A stretch of DNA of 64,000 nt from Myxococcus stipitatus (GTDB lineage: Bacteria; Myxococcota; Myxococcia; Myxococcales; Myxococcaceae), in NCBI RefSeq assembly GCF_038561935.1, contig NZ_CP102770.1, positions 7,874,001 through 7,938,000 on the forward strand. The letters run 5' to 3'. Positions 37,037-45,549 of this stretch are shown one piece after another. The position numbers were made by a program, and so were the translations under genes. Below the pieces are notes generated by a model. That model made no database searches. It saw only the letters and a list, made by a program, of their open reading frames with translations, and had not been told where the DNA came from. Position 1 is the stretch's first letter, and each line of letters starts with the position of its first letter.

Positions 37037-38404
37037 GTGGACAGCGTCCTGGGTTGGCCTCACTCCTCTTTCGATGAGTCGCTGGCACGGGCGGTGGACG
37101 CCCAGCGGCGAAGCGTGCTCGGCACGGGCGCGGCGGTGCGCCTGGGCGGCGCGGCCATCTTCCTGCTCGTCACGACGGCGCTGTGGCTGTCGGGCGGTGA
37201 GGATTGGGCGCCCTACCCTCCGCTGCTCGCCCCCTACGTCGGCGTCGCGGGCGTGCTCTTCGCCGTGCGCCATCGCCCGGAGGCGCGGTGGCTGGGGGTC
37301 GTGCAGTCGCCGGTGGACGTGGCGCTCGTCTACGGCCTGCAGCACCTGGCGCTCCCCATCTCCCCGTTCCCCGCGGGGGTCGCGGGCTTCAGCCTGGGGC
37401 TCTTCGCCCTGGTGGTGAACCTGAGCGGGCTCACCCTCCGGCCCGCGGTCGTCTACGCCACCGCGGCGCTCGCGTCGGTGGCGCAGGGCGCGTTGATGCG
37501 CGAGGCGGGCGTGGGCTGGGGCGCGGTGGTCATTGCCATCGTCACGCTGTTCCTGGTGGCCGCGGTGAAGCAGTACAGCACCGCGCGGTTGCGCATGCTC
37601 GCGGGCGCCCTCACCCGCGCGGAGGTGGACCGGGCCCTGGAGGCGCGACGCTCCCAGGAGGTCGAGGAGGCGCGGCGCACCATCTCCCGCATGCTCGACG
37701 AGGAGCACGCGAAGAACGAGGAACTGCGAGCGCTCCAGCGGGACAAGGAGCTGCTCACGCAGTTCCTCATCCATGACCTGCGCTCGCCCCTGTCGGCGCT
37801 GACCATGACGCTCGGGTGGATGGAGCAGGAGCTCCCCGCGGGGCCCCTGCACGAGTCCGCGCGCACGGGCCTGACGGTCACCGCGCGGCTGGACCGGATG
37901 ATCGCCGACCTGATGGACGTGCCCCGGCTCGAGCAGGGCCGGCTCACGCCGCGCCTGGCGCCGCTGGACGTCGTCCGGTTGCTGGAGGACGTGCGGCGCT
38001 CACTCGAAGGCGTGGCCCGCGCCCGGAAGATCACCCTCGATGTCGTGACACCGGACGCGCTCACGCTGAGCGCGGACGAGGACCTGCTCACCCGCGTGGT
38101 GGAGAACCTGGCCACCAATGCGCTGCGCTACGCGCCCACCGGTGGACACGTGCGGCTGGAGGGTGGCACGGACGCGCAGGGAGTCTGGCTGGCGGTGCGC
38201 AACAACGGCCCGCCCATTCCCCGTGAGCTGCGCCCGCGCATCTTCGACAAGTACGTGCAGGGAGACCGGGAGCTGGACACCCGCCGAGGCTATGGCCTGG
38301 GGCTGTACTTCTCCCGGCTGGCGGCCGAGGCCCATGGAGGCCAGCTCGCCGTGGAGGACGCGCCGGGCTGGTCCACGTCCTTCGTGGTGAGGCTGCCCGC
38401 GTAG
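37037..38404 (+). CDS. Membrane sensor histidine kinase
   Basis: A 455-residue kinase. Residues about 25-190 form six membrane helices with no PAS or other sensor domain. A coiled coil follows, then the H-box LIHDLRSPLSALTMTL (phospho-acceptor His) and a full ATP-binding domain: N-box VENLATNALRYAP, G1 VRNNGPPIPRELRPRIFDKY, G2 GYGLGLYFSRL. No response regulator is adjacent, so it is an orphan. The GTG start has only a weak ribosome site. A 10-bp hairpin overlaps its stop codon. Confidence 0.92.
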   Translation: MDSVLGWPHSSFDESLARAVDAQRRSVLGTGAAVRLGGAAIFLLVTTALWLSGGEDWAPYPPLLAPYVGVAGVLFAVRHRPEARWLGVVQSPVDVALVYGLQHLALPISPFPAGVAGFSLGLFALVVNLSGLTLRPAVVYATAALASVAQGALMREAGVGWGAVVIAIVTLFLVAAVKQYSTARLRMLAGALTRAEVDRALEARRSQEVEEARRTISRMLDEEHAKNEELRALQRDKELLTQFLIHDLRSPLSALTMTLGWMEQELPAGPLHESARTGLTVTARLDRMIADLMDVPRLEQGRLTPRLAPLDVVRLLEDVRRSLEGVARARKITLDVVTPDALTLSADEDLLTRVVENLATNALRYAPTGGHVRLEGGTDAQGVWLAVRNNGPPIPRELRPRIFDKYVQGDRELDTRRGYGLGLYFSRLAAEAHGGQLAVEDAPGWSTSFVVRLPA

Positions 38405-38419
38405 GACACCGCGGGCAGC
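38392..38419. terminator. Bidirectional terminator hairpin overlapping the kinase stop codon
   Basis: GCTGCCCGCG (38392-38401) pairs perfectly with CGCGGGCAGC (38410-38419) around an 8-base loop. It lies between the convergent kinase and amidohydrolase genes, and its left arm includes the last kinase codons. Confidence 0.65.
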
Positions 38420-38429
38420 GGGGGCTTCG

Positions 38430-39770
38430 TCAGCCGCGAGCGCGCTGGCGAAGGCCCAGGATGCGGTCCACGTTGGACTTCGCGTTGGCCATCACCGAGG
38501 CCGCGTCCAGCGTGGTGAGCACGCCGTCCTTCAGCACCGCCTGCCCGTCGATGAAGACGTGCGTGACGTCGCTGGCGCGCGCCGAGTGCACCAGCGGCGA
38601 GAGGGGGTCCTCCGCCGTGGGGCCCGCGTGCAGGCCGCTCACGTCCACCACGGTGATGTCCGCGCGCTTGCCGACCTCGAGCGAACCCACTTCATCCTCG
38701 AGCCCCAGCGCGCGGGCGCCGTGCAGCGTGGCCATCTCCAGCACGCGCATGGGCGTCATGGCGCACGGCCCCACGCGCGGGTTGTGCAGCACCGCCGCGA
38801 GCCGCATCTCGTGGAAGATGTCGAGCGTGTTGTTGCAGGGCGCGCCATCCGAGCCCAGCGCCACCGGCACTCCCGCATCCAGGAGCTCCGGCACCTTGGC
38901 GATGCCCGACGCGAGCTTGAGGTTGGAGCCCGGGCAGTGACACACCACGGTGCGCGTCTCGCGAAGCTGTGACTGCTCCTGCTCGGACAGCCACACGCAG
39001 TGGGCCAGCGTCACGTGCTGCCCCATCAACCCCACGGTGTGGAAGTAGTCGACGTTGTCCCGGCCGCCCGTGTACTGGCGCACCGCCTCCGTCTCCTTGG
39101 AGTTCTCGCTCGCGTGCGTGTGGATGCGCACCCCGTGCTCGCGCGAGAGCCTCACGACCTCACGCAGGAGCTCCGGCGTACACGTCAGCACGAAGCGGGG
39201 CGCAAACGCATACCGCAGCCGCCCCTCGTGCGACTTGTGCCAGCGCTCCAGGAGCGCCAGGCTTTCGGCCAGCGAATCGGCGGTGGACTCGAGCAGTCCG
39301 GCGGGCACGCCCAGGCCCGTGTCCATCATCGCCTTGCCGCCCACGAGGCGGAAGCCGGAGTCCCGCGCGGACTCGAAGACAGCGTCGTAGTGATGCACGC
39401 TGCCCATGTCGAGCGCCGCCGTGGCGCCCGAGCGAATCAACTCCGCGAAGGTCAGGTCCGCCGAGGCACGCATCGAGGCCGCGTCGTGCGACGCCTCGTA
39501 GGGCCAGATGCACTCACGCAGCCAGTCGAGCAGCTCCCGGCTGTCCGCGCGGCCCCGGAACAACGTCTGACACGCGTGCAGGTGGCCATGGATGAGGCCG
39601 GGCAGCACCATCTTGCCCGTCACGTCCACCACGCGCCGCGTGCCCCGGGGCTTCAGGCCCCTGCCCACCTTCGCGATGCGCCCATCCTGGATGAGCACGT
39701 CCGCGTCCACGAGCACTTCCCGCTCGCGGTTCATCGTCACCACGGTACCGCCGGTTAGAAGCAGATCCAC
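38430..39770 (-). CDS. Amidohydrolase, MTA/SAH or related nucleoside deaminase type
   Basis: A 446-residue metal-dependent deaminase with the full amidohydrolase site: HGHLH near residue 62, HTHASEN near 217, LAHCVWL near 256 and the late aspartate in GSDGAPCNN. The overall pattern is that of the MtaD/SsnA/cytosine-deaminase branch, which deaminates adenosine-like nucleosides or related bases. The start is GTG with no good ribosome site. The cytidine deaminase gene lies just upstream, which supports a nucleoside or nucleobase substrate. The exact substrate is not fixed. Confidence 0.85.
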   Translation of the reverse strand: MDLLLTGGTVVTMNREREVLVDADVLIQDGRIAKVGRGLKPRGTRRVVDVTGKMVLPGLIHGHLHACQTLFRGRADSRELLDWLRECIWPYEASHDAASMRASADLTFAELIRSGATAALDMGSVHHYDAVFESARDSGFRLVGGKAMMDTGLGVPAGLLESTADSLAESLALLERWHKSHEGRLRYAFAPRFVLTCTPELLREVVRLSREHGVRIHTHASENSKETEAVRQYTGGRDNVDYFHTVGLMGQHVTLAHCVWLSEQEQSQLRETRTVVCHCPGSNLKLASGIAKVPELLDAGVPVALGSDGAPCNNTLDIFHEMRLAAVLHNPRVGPCAMTPMRVLEMATLHGARALGLEDEVGSLEVGKRADITVVDVSGLHAGPTAEDPLSPLVHSARASDVTHVFIDGQAVLKDGVLTTLDAASVMANAKSNVDRILGLRQRARG

Positions 39771-39787
39771 AGGTACTCAAGCTCGCT

Positions 39788-40192
39788 TTAGAGAAAATCC
39801 TTGGTGAAGGCGTGCGGCAGCAGCTCGCCCAGCGTGTAGCGCGCCACCTCGCCCTTGGGGGTGCGGCTCTGGACCGGGAGGTTCGGCCCCGCGAACTCGG
39901 CCATCACCTGCCGGCACATCCCGCACGGAGGCACGGGCGTCGCCGTGTTCGCGACCACCGCCACCGCCACGGGCTGGGAGCGCCCCTGGGCCACGCCCGC
40001 GGCCAGCGCGTTGCGCTCGGCGCAGACGGTCAGCCCGTAGGTGGCGTTCTCCACGTTGCAGCCGGACACCACGGAGCCATCCGCGTAGAGGACGGCCGCG
40101 CCTACCGGGAAGCGGGAGTACGGCACGTGGGCTCGCCGCGCGACCCCGATGGCCTCGTCGAACAGCCGCTCCCAGGGAATCTCATCCGCCAT
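39788..40192 (-). CDS. cdd: Cytidine deaminase
   Basis: A 134-residue protein of the small tetrameric cytidine deaminase type. The zinc site is complete: CAERNAL (Cys and catalytic Glu) and PCGMCRQ, and the substrate loop GCNVENA is present. It converts (deoxy)cytidine to (deoxy)uridine. GAGAGGAAGG precedes the ATG. It is followed after 17 bases by the amidohydrolase gene and lies 3 kb from the thymidine phosphorylase gene, fitting a salvage role. Confidence 0.95.
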   Translation of the reverse strand: MADEIPWERLFDEAIGVARRAHVPYSRFPVGAAVLYADGSVVSGCNVENATYGLTVCAERNALAAGVAQGRSQPVAVAVVANTATPVPPCGMCRQVMAEFAGPNLPVQSRTPKGEVARYTLGELLPHAFTKDFL

Positions 40193-40224
40193 GTCGCCTT
40201 CCTCTCGAGGTGTAGGGATGGACC

Positions 40225-40569
40225 TCAGTGCTGCTCGCTCGCCAGCCGCATGTCGTCCAGGTGCCGGGCAATGGCCAGCTCCGCCTCCACGGGCATGTCC
40301 GCGAAGCGCACGTGCACGGTGGGGCCCTGGGGCCCCTGCGTCACATGAAGCACCTCCCCCTTGGCCTCCACTTCATCGGGGAGGATGGGGAGCTTGAAGC
40401 GGGCCTCCACCTGGGCCCCCGCCTCCAACCCCTCGCCATTCCAAGCGCAGCCCCCCAGGGACAGGTCCCCGTCGCGCTCCTCGAAGTCCGCCGAGCTCCC
40501 CGCCCGGCGCAACTTCAAGCGCATGGGAATCCGGGGAGAGTCGCGCCGGTCCTCGGCCTTGTCGCTCAT
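40225..40569 (-). CDS. PilZ-domain protein
   Basis: A 114-residue protein with the PilZ opening RRDSPRIPMRLKLR and the downstream D-x-S-x-x-G variant DLSLGGCAW, the two motifs that bind cyclic di-GMP in this family. The first motif RxxxR is only partly met (RRDSPR), so binding is not certain. Start at 40569 is chosen for GAGAGGA upstream; ATGs at 40590 and 40614 are possible. Confidence 0.78.
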   Translation of the reverse strand: MSDKAEDRRDSPRIPMRLKLRRAGSSADFEERDGDLSLGGCAWNGEGLEAGAQVEARFKLPILPDEVEAKGEVLHVTQGPQGPTVHVRFADMPVEAELAIARHLDDMRLASEQH

Positions 40570-40946
40570 CGAGTTGTTCCTCTCGGCCATCGCCGTTCCA
40601 ATCTTGCCGCTCATGTCCGTGTCACCGCCCCAAGCGCCCGGGAAGGGGCCCACCCCCGGAGACACCTCTCCGGAAGCCGCGCATCCACACCCGGTCCGCC
40701 TCCGCGACGCCGCTCGGGAGGTCGAAGCCCACCTTCGGCTCCCTCATTCAATCCCCCGGCGGACGGCCACCGCCGCCTTGCCCACGTGTCCATGAACCAC
40801 CATCGGCGGACCATCATACGCTCGCCCCCTCGCCAGGGAGACGGCGAATTTCGTCCACCTCCCCGGTTATTCCCAGGATTGTCTTCTACCGGGAGTGAGC
40901 CTGGTTGCACCCCGCATCAGGGTGACGCCCTCGGGGGCAGGGTCCT
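40570..40946. other. Intergenic region without a recognised gene
   Basis: This gap of about 377 bases between the PilZ gene start and the SET-domain gene stop shows no convincing coding frame, RNA or repeat. It presumably holds the promoter of the PilZ gene. Confidence 0.5.
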
Positions 40947-41357
40947 TCAGGGAGGCACGCCCTGGCCCCGGGAGTCCCACCACTCCTCGCCATAGCTGAT
41001 GCAGATCTGCTCGCCGGGGTGGATGTCCCGCAGGGCGTAGAAGGTGAAGAGGTCCCGGTCCAGCGCGCGGTAGTACGCGGCGCTGGGCTCCTTGGCGTGG
41101 TTGTAGAGCATGCCGTAGCCCAGGACGAGGGCGACCCAGTCCCCCGCGGGCTGCTGCTCGCGCTCGCTCCAGCGAATCTGGAAGACGTAGTCGTCCAGCG
41201 GAGGGTGCCGCGTGTGCTTCTGCAGCACCTTGAGGTAGCGGCACTCCTCGATGAGCTCGCCGCTCTTGATGAATTCGTCCGTGAAGACACCGTAGCCCCA
41301 TTCACAGGGCCGGACCTTCACGCCCGGATGGAGGTAAAGCGCTTCGCCCGTGTTCAT
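40947..41357 (-). CDS. SET-domain protein (putative protein lysine methyltransferase)
   Basis: A 136-residue single SET domain. The opening GVKVRPCEWGYGVFTDEFIK matches the N-terminal SET strand, GYGMLYNHAKEPSA carries the N-H motif of the SAM site, and HPGEQICISYGEEWW carries the closing GE-x-x-x-x-Y-G motif. Such stand-alone bacterial SET proteins methylate lysines of unknown targets. The ATG at 41357 follows AGGGA. It is adjacent to the TetR gene but has its own 66-base gap. Confidence 0.85.
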   Translation of the reverse strand: MNTGEALYLHPGVKVRPCEWGYGVFTDEFIKSGELIEECRYLKVLQKHTRHPPLDDYVFQIRWSEREQQPAGDWVALVLGYGMLYNHAKEPSAAYYRALDRDLFTFYALRDIHPGEQICISYGEEWWDSRGQGVPP

Positions 41358-41423
41358 GCGTCCCTGCCGTTGGCGGCGCCAACATGCCGCGTTCCCGGCC
41401 CGGCGGGAAGCACCCTGCATTCC

Positions 41424-42032
41424 TCACGTCGGCCAGGCCAGCATCGCCATCCGGGCCACGCGCCGCAGCGACTCCCGGCTGGCCCCGCTGGCGGCCTGGA
41501 CCGCCATGCCCTGCGTGACGGTGGTGAAGTAGCGGGCCAGCTCCGCGCAGTCGACCTCGGCGGGCACGTCCCCCTCGCGCTGCCCCCGCTCCAGCCGCTC
41601 GCGAAGGGCCTTCTCCCCGGCGGCCCGCCTCGCCGCCAGCTCTCCCTGGACGGGGGCCGCGTCCGCCCCGCTCACCAGCGCGCCCTGCACGGTGATGCAG
41701 CCCTTGGGCTCCCGGGGCAGCGTCTGGGCATCCGCCAGCCCCAGCAACAGGTGCTCCACGGCGGCGCGGGCCGTCGGCTTGGCGAAGGCGTCATGGAAGA
41801 GGCCCAGCTGCCGCTCCACGTAGCGGTCCAGCGCCTTGCGGAACAAGGACTCCTTGTTGCCGAACGCCGCATAGAGGCTGGGGCGGTTGATGCCGAGCTC
41901 CTCCGTCAGGTCCGACAACGAGGTGCCCTCGTACCCCTGGCGCCAGAACAGGCGCAGCGCGCGGTCCAACGCCTCGTCCGCGTCAAAGCCCCGCGGTCGC
42001 CCGACGGGAGCGGCTGCTGGTTTGGGTTTCAT
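41424..42032 (-). CDS. TetR/AcrR-family repressor
   Basis: A 202-residue regulator. The N-terminal helix-turn-helix is complete (TSLSDLTEELGINRPSLYAAFGNKESLF), preceded by a basic arm GRPRGFD. The C-terminal ligand domain has the TetR_C pattern of YcdC-like members. It is divergent from an SDR gene, and its start codon lies inside one of three matching operator-like sites, so it probably represses itself and the SDR gene until an inducer binds. Confidence 0.92.
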   Translation of the reverse strand: MKPKPAAAPVGRPRGFDADEALDRALRLFWRQGYEGTSLSDLTEELGINRPSLYAAFGNKESLFRKALDRYVERQLGLFHDAFAKPTARAAVEHLLLGLADAQTLPREPKGCITVQGALVSGADAAPVQGELAARRAAGEKALRERLERGQREGDVPAEVDCAELARYFTTVTQGMAVQAASGASRESLRRVARMAMLAWPT

Positions 42033-42167
42033 ACCGTTCGATACTAATCCCCTTGCGCCATCGCGGACAGGGGCCTATATCCATACCACTCGGTACAAAT
42101 CACCCGCGCGCCGCCGGGCGGACCGTGCACGCGTGTGCCCAATTTCATACCGATAAGTACAAATCAC
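42030..42167. promoter_or_regulatory. Three related operator-like sites between TetR and SDR genes
   Basis: Sites at 42030-42050, 42082-42103 and 42146-42167 all begin CATACC and continue as ATACC-N4-(A/G/C)-TAC-(A/T)AATC. The middle one has a perfect inverted core TACC-actc-GGTA; the second and third share the tail GTACAAATCAC. The first covers the TetR start codon and the third ends 14 bases before the SDR start. Three copies in this short divergent region are the expected layout for a TetR operator set. Confidence 0.65.
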
Positions 42168-42181
42168 GGAGAACAACACTC

Positions 42182-42931
42182 ATGTCGAAGAAGCTCGCAG
42201 GCAAGGTGGCGCTGGTGACGGGTGGAGCGCGGGGTATCGGCGCGGCGGCGGCGCGTGCGCTGGCGGCGGAGGGCGCGGACGTGGCCATCAGCTACGTCGC
42301 CTCCGCGGAGAAGGCCCAGGCGCTGGTCCGGGAGCTGGAGTCCCAAGGCGTCCGCGCGGCGGCGTTCCAGGCGGACCAGGAGGTGCCCGAGGAGGCGGCG
42401 AAGCTCATCCACACCGCCACGAAGCACTTCGGCCGGCTGGACATCCTGGTCAACAACGCGGGAGTCGTCGCGCAGGGCCCGGTGGACGCCGCTGGAAATG
42501 ACCACACCGCGCTGGACCGGCAGCACCGCGTCAACGTCGCGGGCGTCATCGCGGCCATTCGCGAGGCGGCCCGGGTGATGGGCCCGGGCGGGCGCATCAT
42601 CACGGTGGGCTCGAGCATCACCGGACGCGTGGGCTGGCCGGGAATGGCGGACTACACGTCCACGAAGGCCGCGGTGGTGGGCTACAGCAAGGGCGCGGCC
42701 CGAGACCTGGGCCCCAAGGGCATCACCGTCAACGTGGTGCAGCCCGGCTTCACCGACACGGACATGTCGGCGGGGCTGGAGTCCCAGAAGCCCGCCATCA
42801 ACGCGGCCATCGCCCTGGGCCGCTTCGGCCGCCCGGAAGAGGTCGCGGACAGCATCGTGTTCCTGGCCGGGCCGGGTGCCTCGTACATCACGGGCTCCGT
42901 GCTCACCGTGGACGGCGGTCACGGAGCCTGA
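42182..42931 (+). CDS. Short-chain dehydrogenase/reductase (SDR)
   Basis: A 249-residue classical SDR with NAD(P) motif TGGARGIG, NNAG near residue 93, catalytic Ser in VGSSITG, Tyr and Lys in YTSTKAAVVG, and C-terminal GSVLTVDGGHGA. It is closest to 3-oxoacyl-ACP-reductase-like SDRs, which reduce varied carbonyls; the substrate is unknown. It is controlled in all likelihood by the divergent TetR regulator. GGAG lies ten bases before the ATG. Confidence 0.92.
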   Translation: MSKKLAGKVALVTGGARGIGAAAARALAAEGADVAISYVASAEKAQALVRELESQGVRAAAFQADQEVPEEAAKLIHTATKHFGRLDILVNNAGVVAQGPVDAAGNDHTALDRQHRVNVAGVIAAIREAARVMGPGGRIITVGSSITGRVGWPGMADYTSTKAAVVGYSKGAARDLGPKGITVNVVQPGFTDTDMSAGLESQKPAINAAIALGRFGRPEEVADSIVFLAGPGASYITGSVLTVDGGHGA

Positions 42932-42938
42932 GTCTCCC

Positions 42939-42964
42939 AGGGGGCGTGAGCACCCGCGCCCCCT
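42939..42964. terminator. Bidirectional terminator between SDR and thymidine phosphorylase genes
   Basis: AGGGGGCG (42939-42946) pairs with CGCCCCCT (42957-42964) around a 10-base loop, between two convergent genes. Confidence 0.6.
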
Positions 42965-42974
42965 TCCGAGAGAC

Positions 42975-44291
42975 CTACTCCACCCGCTCGCGCACCAGGG
43001 GGCGGGGCGCGGGGGCGGCATCTCCGAAGCGGTAGGCCGCCAGCAGACGGGCCTTCACGCCATTCACGGGGGCCTCGTCGTTGTAGTGCACGCGCACCAC
43101 GGGCTCGCCCTCCGCCACCGCCTCGCCCACCTTCTTCAGGAGGGTGAAGCCCACCGCGGGGTCGATCTTGCTGTCCACCCGCTGCCGGCCCGCACCGAGC
43201 GCCACGGCCGCCAGGCCCACGCCCTCCGTGTCGATGCCCGTCACGAAGCCCGCCCGGGGCGCCACCACGTCCACCGTGGAGCGCGCCTGGGGCAAGAGCG
43301 AGTAGTCGTCGACGGAGCGCGGGTCCCCGCCCTGCGACTGGATGATCTCGCGCAGCTTGCGCAGGGCGCTTCCGTCCTCGACGGCGCGGCGCAGCTTCTG
43401 GCGGGCCTCGTCCACCGTGGCGGCCTTCTTGCCCAGCACCAGCATCTCCGCCGTCAGCGCGTAGGTGATTTCGGTGTAGTCCTCCGGCGCCTCGCCGCGG
43501 AGCATGTCCACCGCCTCCATCACCTCCAGCGCGTTGCCCACCTTGCGGCCCAGCGGCTGGTCCATGTCCGTCAGGAGGGCCACCACCTTGCGGCCCATCT
43601 CCGCGCCCAGGCCAATCATCGTCTTGGCGAGCGTGCGGGCATCCTCGTCGCGCTTCATGAAGGCGCCGCTGCCCACCTTCACGTCCAGCACCAGCGCGTC
43701 GATGCCCTCCGCCAGCTTCTTGCTCATGATGGAGGACGCAATCAGCGGGATGCAGTCCACCGTCGCCGTCACGTCGCGCAGCGCGTAGAGCTTCTTGTCC
43801 GCGGGCGCCACCTGCGCCGTCTGGCCAATCAGGCAGCAGCCCACCTCGCGCACCAGCCGACGGTACTCGTCCGTGGAGAGGTTCACGTCGAAGCCCGGGA
43901 TGGACTCCAGCTTGTCCAGCGTCCCGCCGGTGTGGCCCAGGCCCCGGCCGGAAATCATCGGCACCGGGACGCCGCACGCGGCCGCCAGGGGGGCCAGGCT
44001 GAGCGACACCTTGTCCCCCACCCCGCCCGTCGAATGCTTGTCCACCTTCACGGCCGGGGTGTCGGACAGGTCCAGCACCTCGCCCGACTCCAGCATGGCC
44101 CGTGCCCAGGCCCCCAGCTCCCGGGAGTCCATCCCCTGGAAGAAGACGGCCATGCACATGGCCGCCATCTGGTAGTCCGCGACTGTCCCCGCCGTATATG
44201 CCTGGATGAAGGCGCGGATGTCCGCCGGGTCCAGCCGGCCTCCATCGCGCTTGGTCTTGATGAGCTCGTAGGGTTGCACGGCCCTGCCCAT
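42975..44291 (-). CDS. deoA: Thymidine/pyrimidine-nucleoside phosphorylase
   Basis: About 438 residues. The family opening VQPYELIKTKRDGGRL, the signature KVDKHSTGGVGDKVSL, the SGRGLGHTGGTLDKLE segment and LVLDVKVGSGAFM are present. The enzyme splits thymidine or uridine with phosphate to base and (deoxy)ribose 1-phosphate. Homologues begin close to the ATG at 44291; an ATG at 44357 would overlap the divergent transporter gene start. With the neighbouring nucleoside importer, cdd and deoC it forms a salvage and catabolic set. Confidence 0.93.
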   Translation of the reverse strand: MGRAVQPYELIKTKRDGGRLDPADIRAFIQAYTAGTVADYQMAAMCMAVFFQGMDSRELGAWARAMLESGEVLDLSDTPAVKVDKHSTGGVGDKVSLSLAPLAAACGVPVPMISGRGLGHTGGTLDKLESIPGFDVNLSTDEYRRLVREVGCCLIGQTAQVAPADKKLYALRDVTATVDCIPLIASSIMSKKLAEGIDALVLDVKVGSGAFMKRDEDARTLAKTMIGLGAEMGRKVVALLTDMDQPLGRKVGNALEVMEAVDMLRGEAPEDYTEITYALTAEMLVLGKKAATVDEARQKLRRAVEDGSALRKLREIIQSQGGDPRSVDDYSLLPQARSTVDVVAPRAGFVTGIDTEGVGLAAVALGAGRQRVDSKIDPAVGFTLLKKVGEAVAEGEPVVRVHYNDEAPVNGVKARLLAAYRFGDAAPAPRPLVRERVE

Positions 44292-44355
44292 ACCAGGAAC
44301 GAGCGCTGCAAGCACTTCTGCTAACAGCGCCTCGGCATCTGGTAGATAGGCGACC

Positions 44356-45549
44356 ATGACGCTTCGCCTTCAGGTCCTTGCCCTCACGGCGCTCCTCTGC
44401 GCCTGTTCCAAGCAGAAGGAAGAGACGCCTCCCTCGGGCGCTCCGGCCTCCGCCTCCGCCCAGCAGGAGGCGAAGAAGCCCCTTCCGGTGGGCCTCGTCA
44501 TCGACGTCGGTGGCCGAGGCGACCACTCCTTCAACGACGCCGCCCTCCGGGGCCTGGAGCTCTGGGCCGCCGGCAAGCGCTATGACGGCGGCAAGTACGT
44601 GGACGTCTCCGAGGACGAGGTCCGCAAGTCCCTGCCCGGCCACCTGGCGTCCGTCGCCTCCACCCTGAAGGCCCTGCCCATCCAGCCCGTGGTCCTCCAG
44701 AGCAAGGCCCAGGAGGACTACATCCCCAACCTCCAGCTCCTGGTGGACCGGGGCGCCCAGCTGGCCATCGGCAACGGCTACCTGCTGGCCAACGCCGTGC
44801 GGACCTCCGCGCAGGAGAACCCCCAGGCGCGCTACCTGCTCATCGACAGCCAGGTGCTCGACGCCCAGGGCAAGGTGCTGCGGCTGCCCAACGTCCGCAC
44901 CGTCCTCTTCAAGGAGCACGAGGGCAGCTTCCTCGTGGGCGCGCTCACGGGCCTGGTGACGAAGTCGAAGAAGGTCGGCTTCGTGGGCGGCATCGAGGTG
45001 CCCCTCATCCAGCGCTTCGAGGTGGGCTACCGGGCGGGCGTGAAGACGACCAACCCCGAGGCCGCGGCCACGCTGATGTCCGTCTACACCGGCAGCTTCA
45101 ACGACATGGCGGCCGGCAAGCAGGTGGCGCAGGACCTCATCGCCAAGGGCGCGGACGTCATCTTCCACGCGGCGGGCTCGGACGGCATCGGCGTCATCCA
45201 GGCGGTGAAGGAGGCGCGCGCGGCGGGCAAGAACGTGTACGCCATCGGCGTGGACTCCGACCAGTCGCACGTGGCGCCGGAGGCCATCCTCACCTCGATG
45301 ATGAAGCACTCGGACCTGGCCGTGTACCAGGCCGCCAAGGACCTGGTGGACGGCAAGTTCACCGCCACCGAGCAGAACCTGGGCCTCAAGGAGAACGGCG
45401 TGGCCATGGCGGAGGTCCGCGTGGACTTCCCCGGCAAGGCGGAGGCGCTCCAGAAGGTGGAGACGCTGCGCCAGCGCGTCGTGTCCGGTCAGATTCAGGT
45501 GCCTTCCGTCCCGGCGGACCTCGCCGCTTTCCAGGCCGCTGCCCCCTGA
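44356..45549 (+). CDS. BMP-family nucleoside ABC transporter substrate-binding lipoprotein
   Basis: A 397-residue lipoprotein (lipobox region ALLCAC, Cys15-17). The mature protein has the BMP/PnrA pattern: LVIDVGGRGDHSFNDAALRG, LAIGNGYLLANAV, KEHEGSFLVGALTG, KVGFVGGIEVPLIQRFEVGY, GADVIFHAAGSDGIGV and AIGVDSDQSHVAPE. PnrA-type proteins bind purine and pyrimidine nucleosides. Its stop overlaps the apparent start of the ATPase gene. It is divergent from deoA. Confidence 0.93.
   Translation: MTLRLQVLALTALLCACSKQKEETPPSGAPASASAQQEAKKPLPVGLVIDVGGRGDHSFNDAALRGLELWAAGKRYDGGKYVDVSEDEVRKSLPGHLASVASTLKALPIQPVVLQSKAQEDYIPNLQLLVDRGAQLAIGNGYLLANAVRTSAQENPQARYLLIDSQVLDAQGKVLRLPNVRTVLFKEHEGSFLVGALTGLVTKSKKVGFVGGIEVPLIQRFEVGYRAGVKTTNPEAAATLMSVYTGSFNDMAAGKQVAQDLIAKGADVIFHAAGSDGIGVIQAVKEARAAGKNVYAIGVDSDQSHVAPEAILTSMMKHSDLAVYQAAKDLVDGKFTATEQNLGLKENGVAMAEVRVDFPGKAEALQKVETLRQRVVSGQIQVPSVPADLAAFQAAAP

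Noticed and set aside
42919-45309. A 796-codon minus-strand frame across deoA and the BMP lipoprotein
   Set aside because: It overlaps two genes with full catalytic or binding motifs on both strands and has no recognisable domain.
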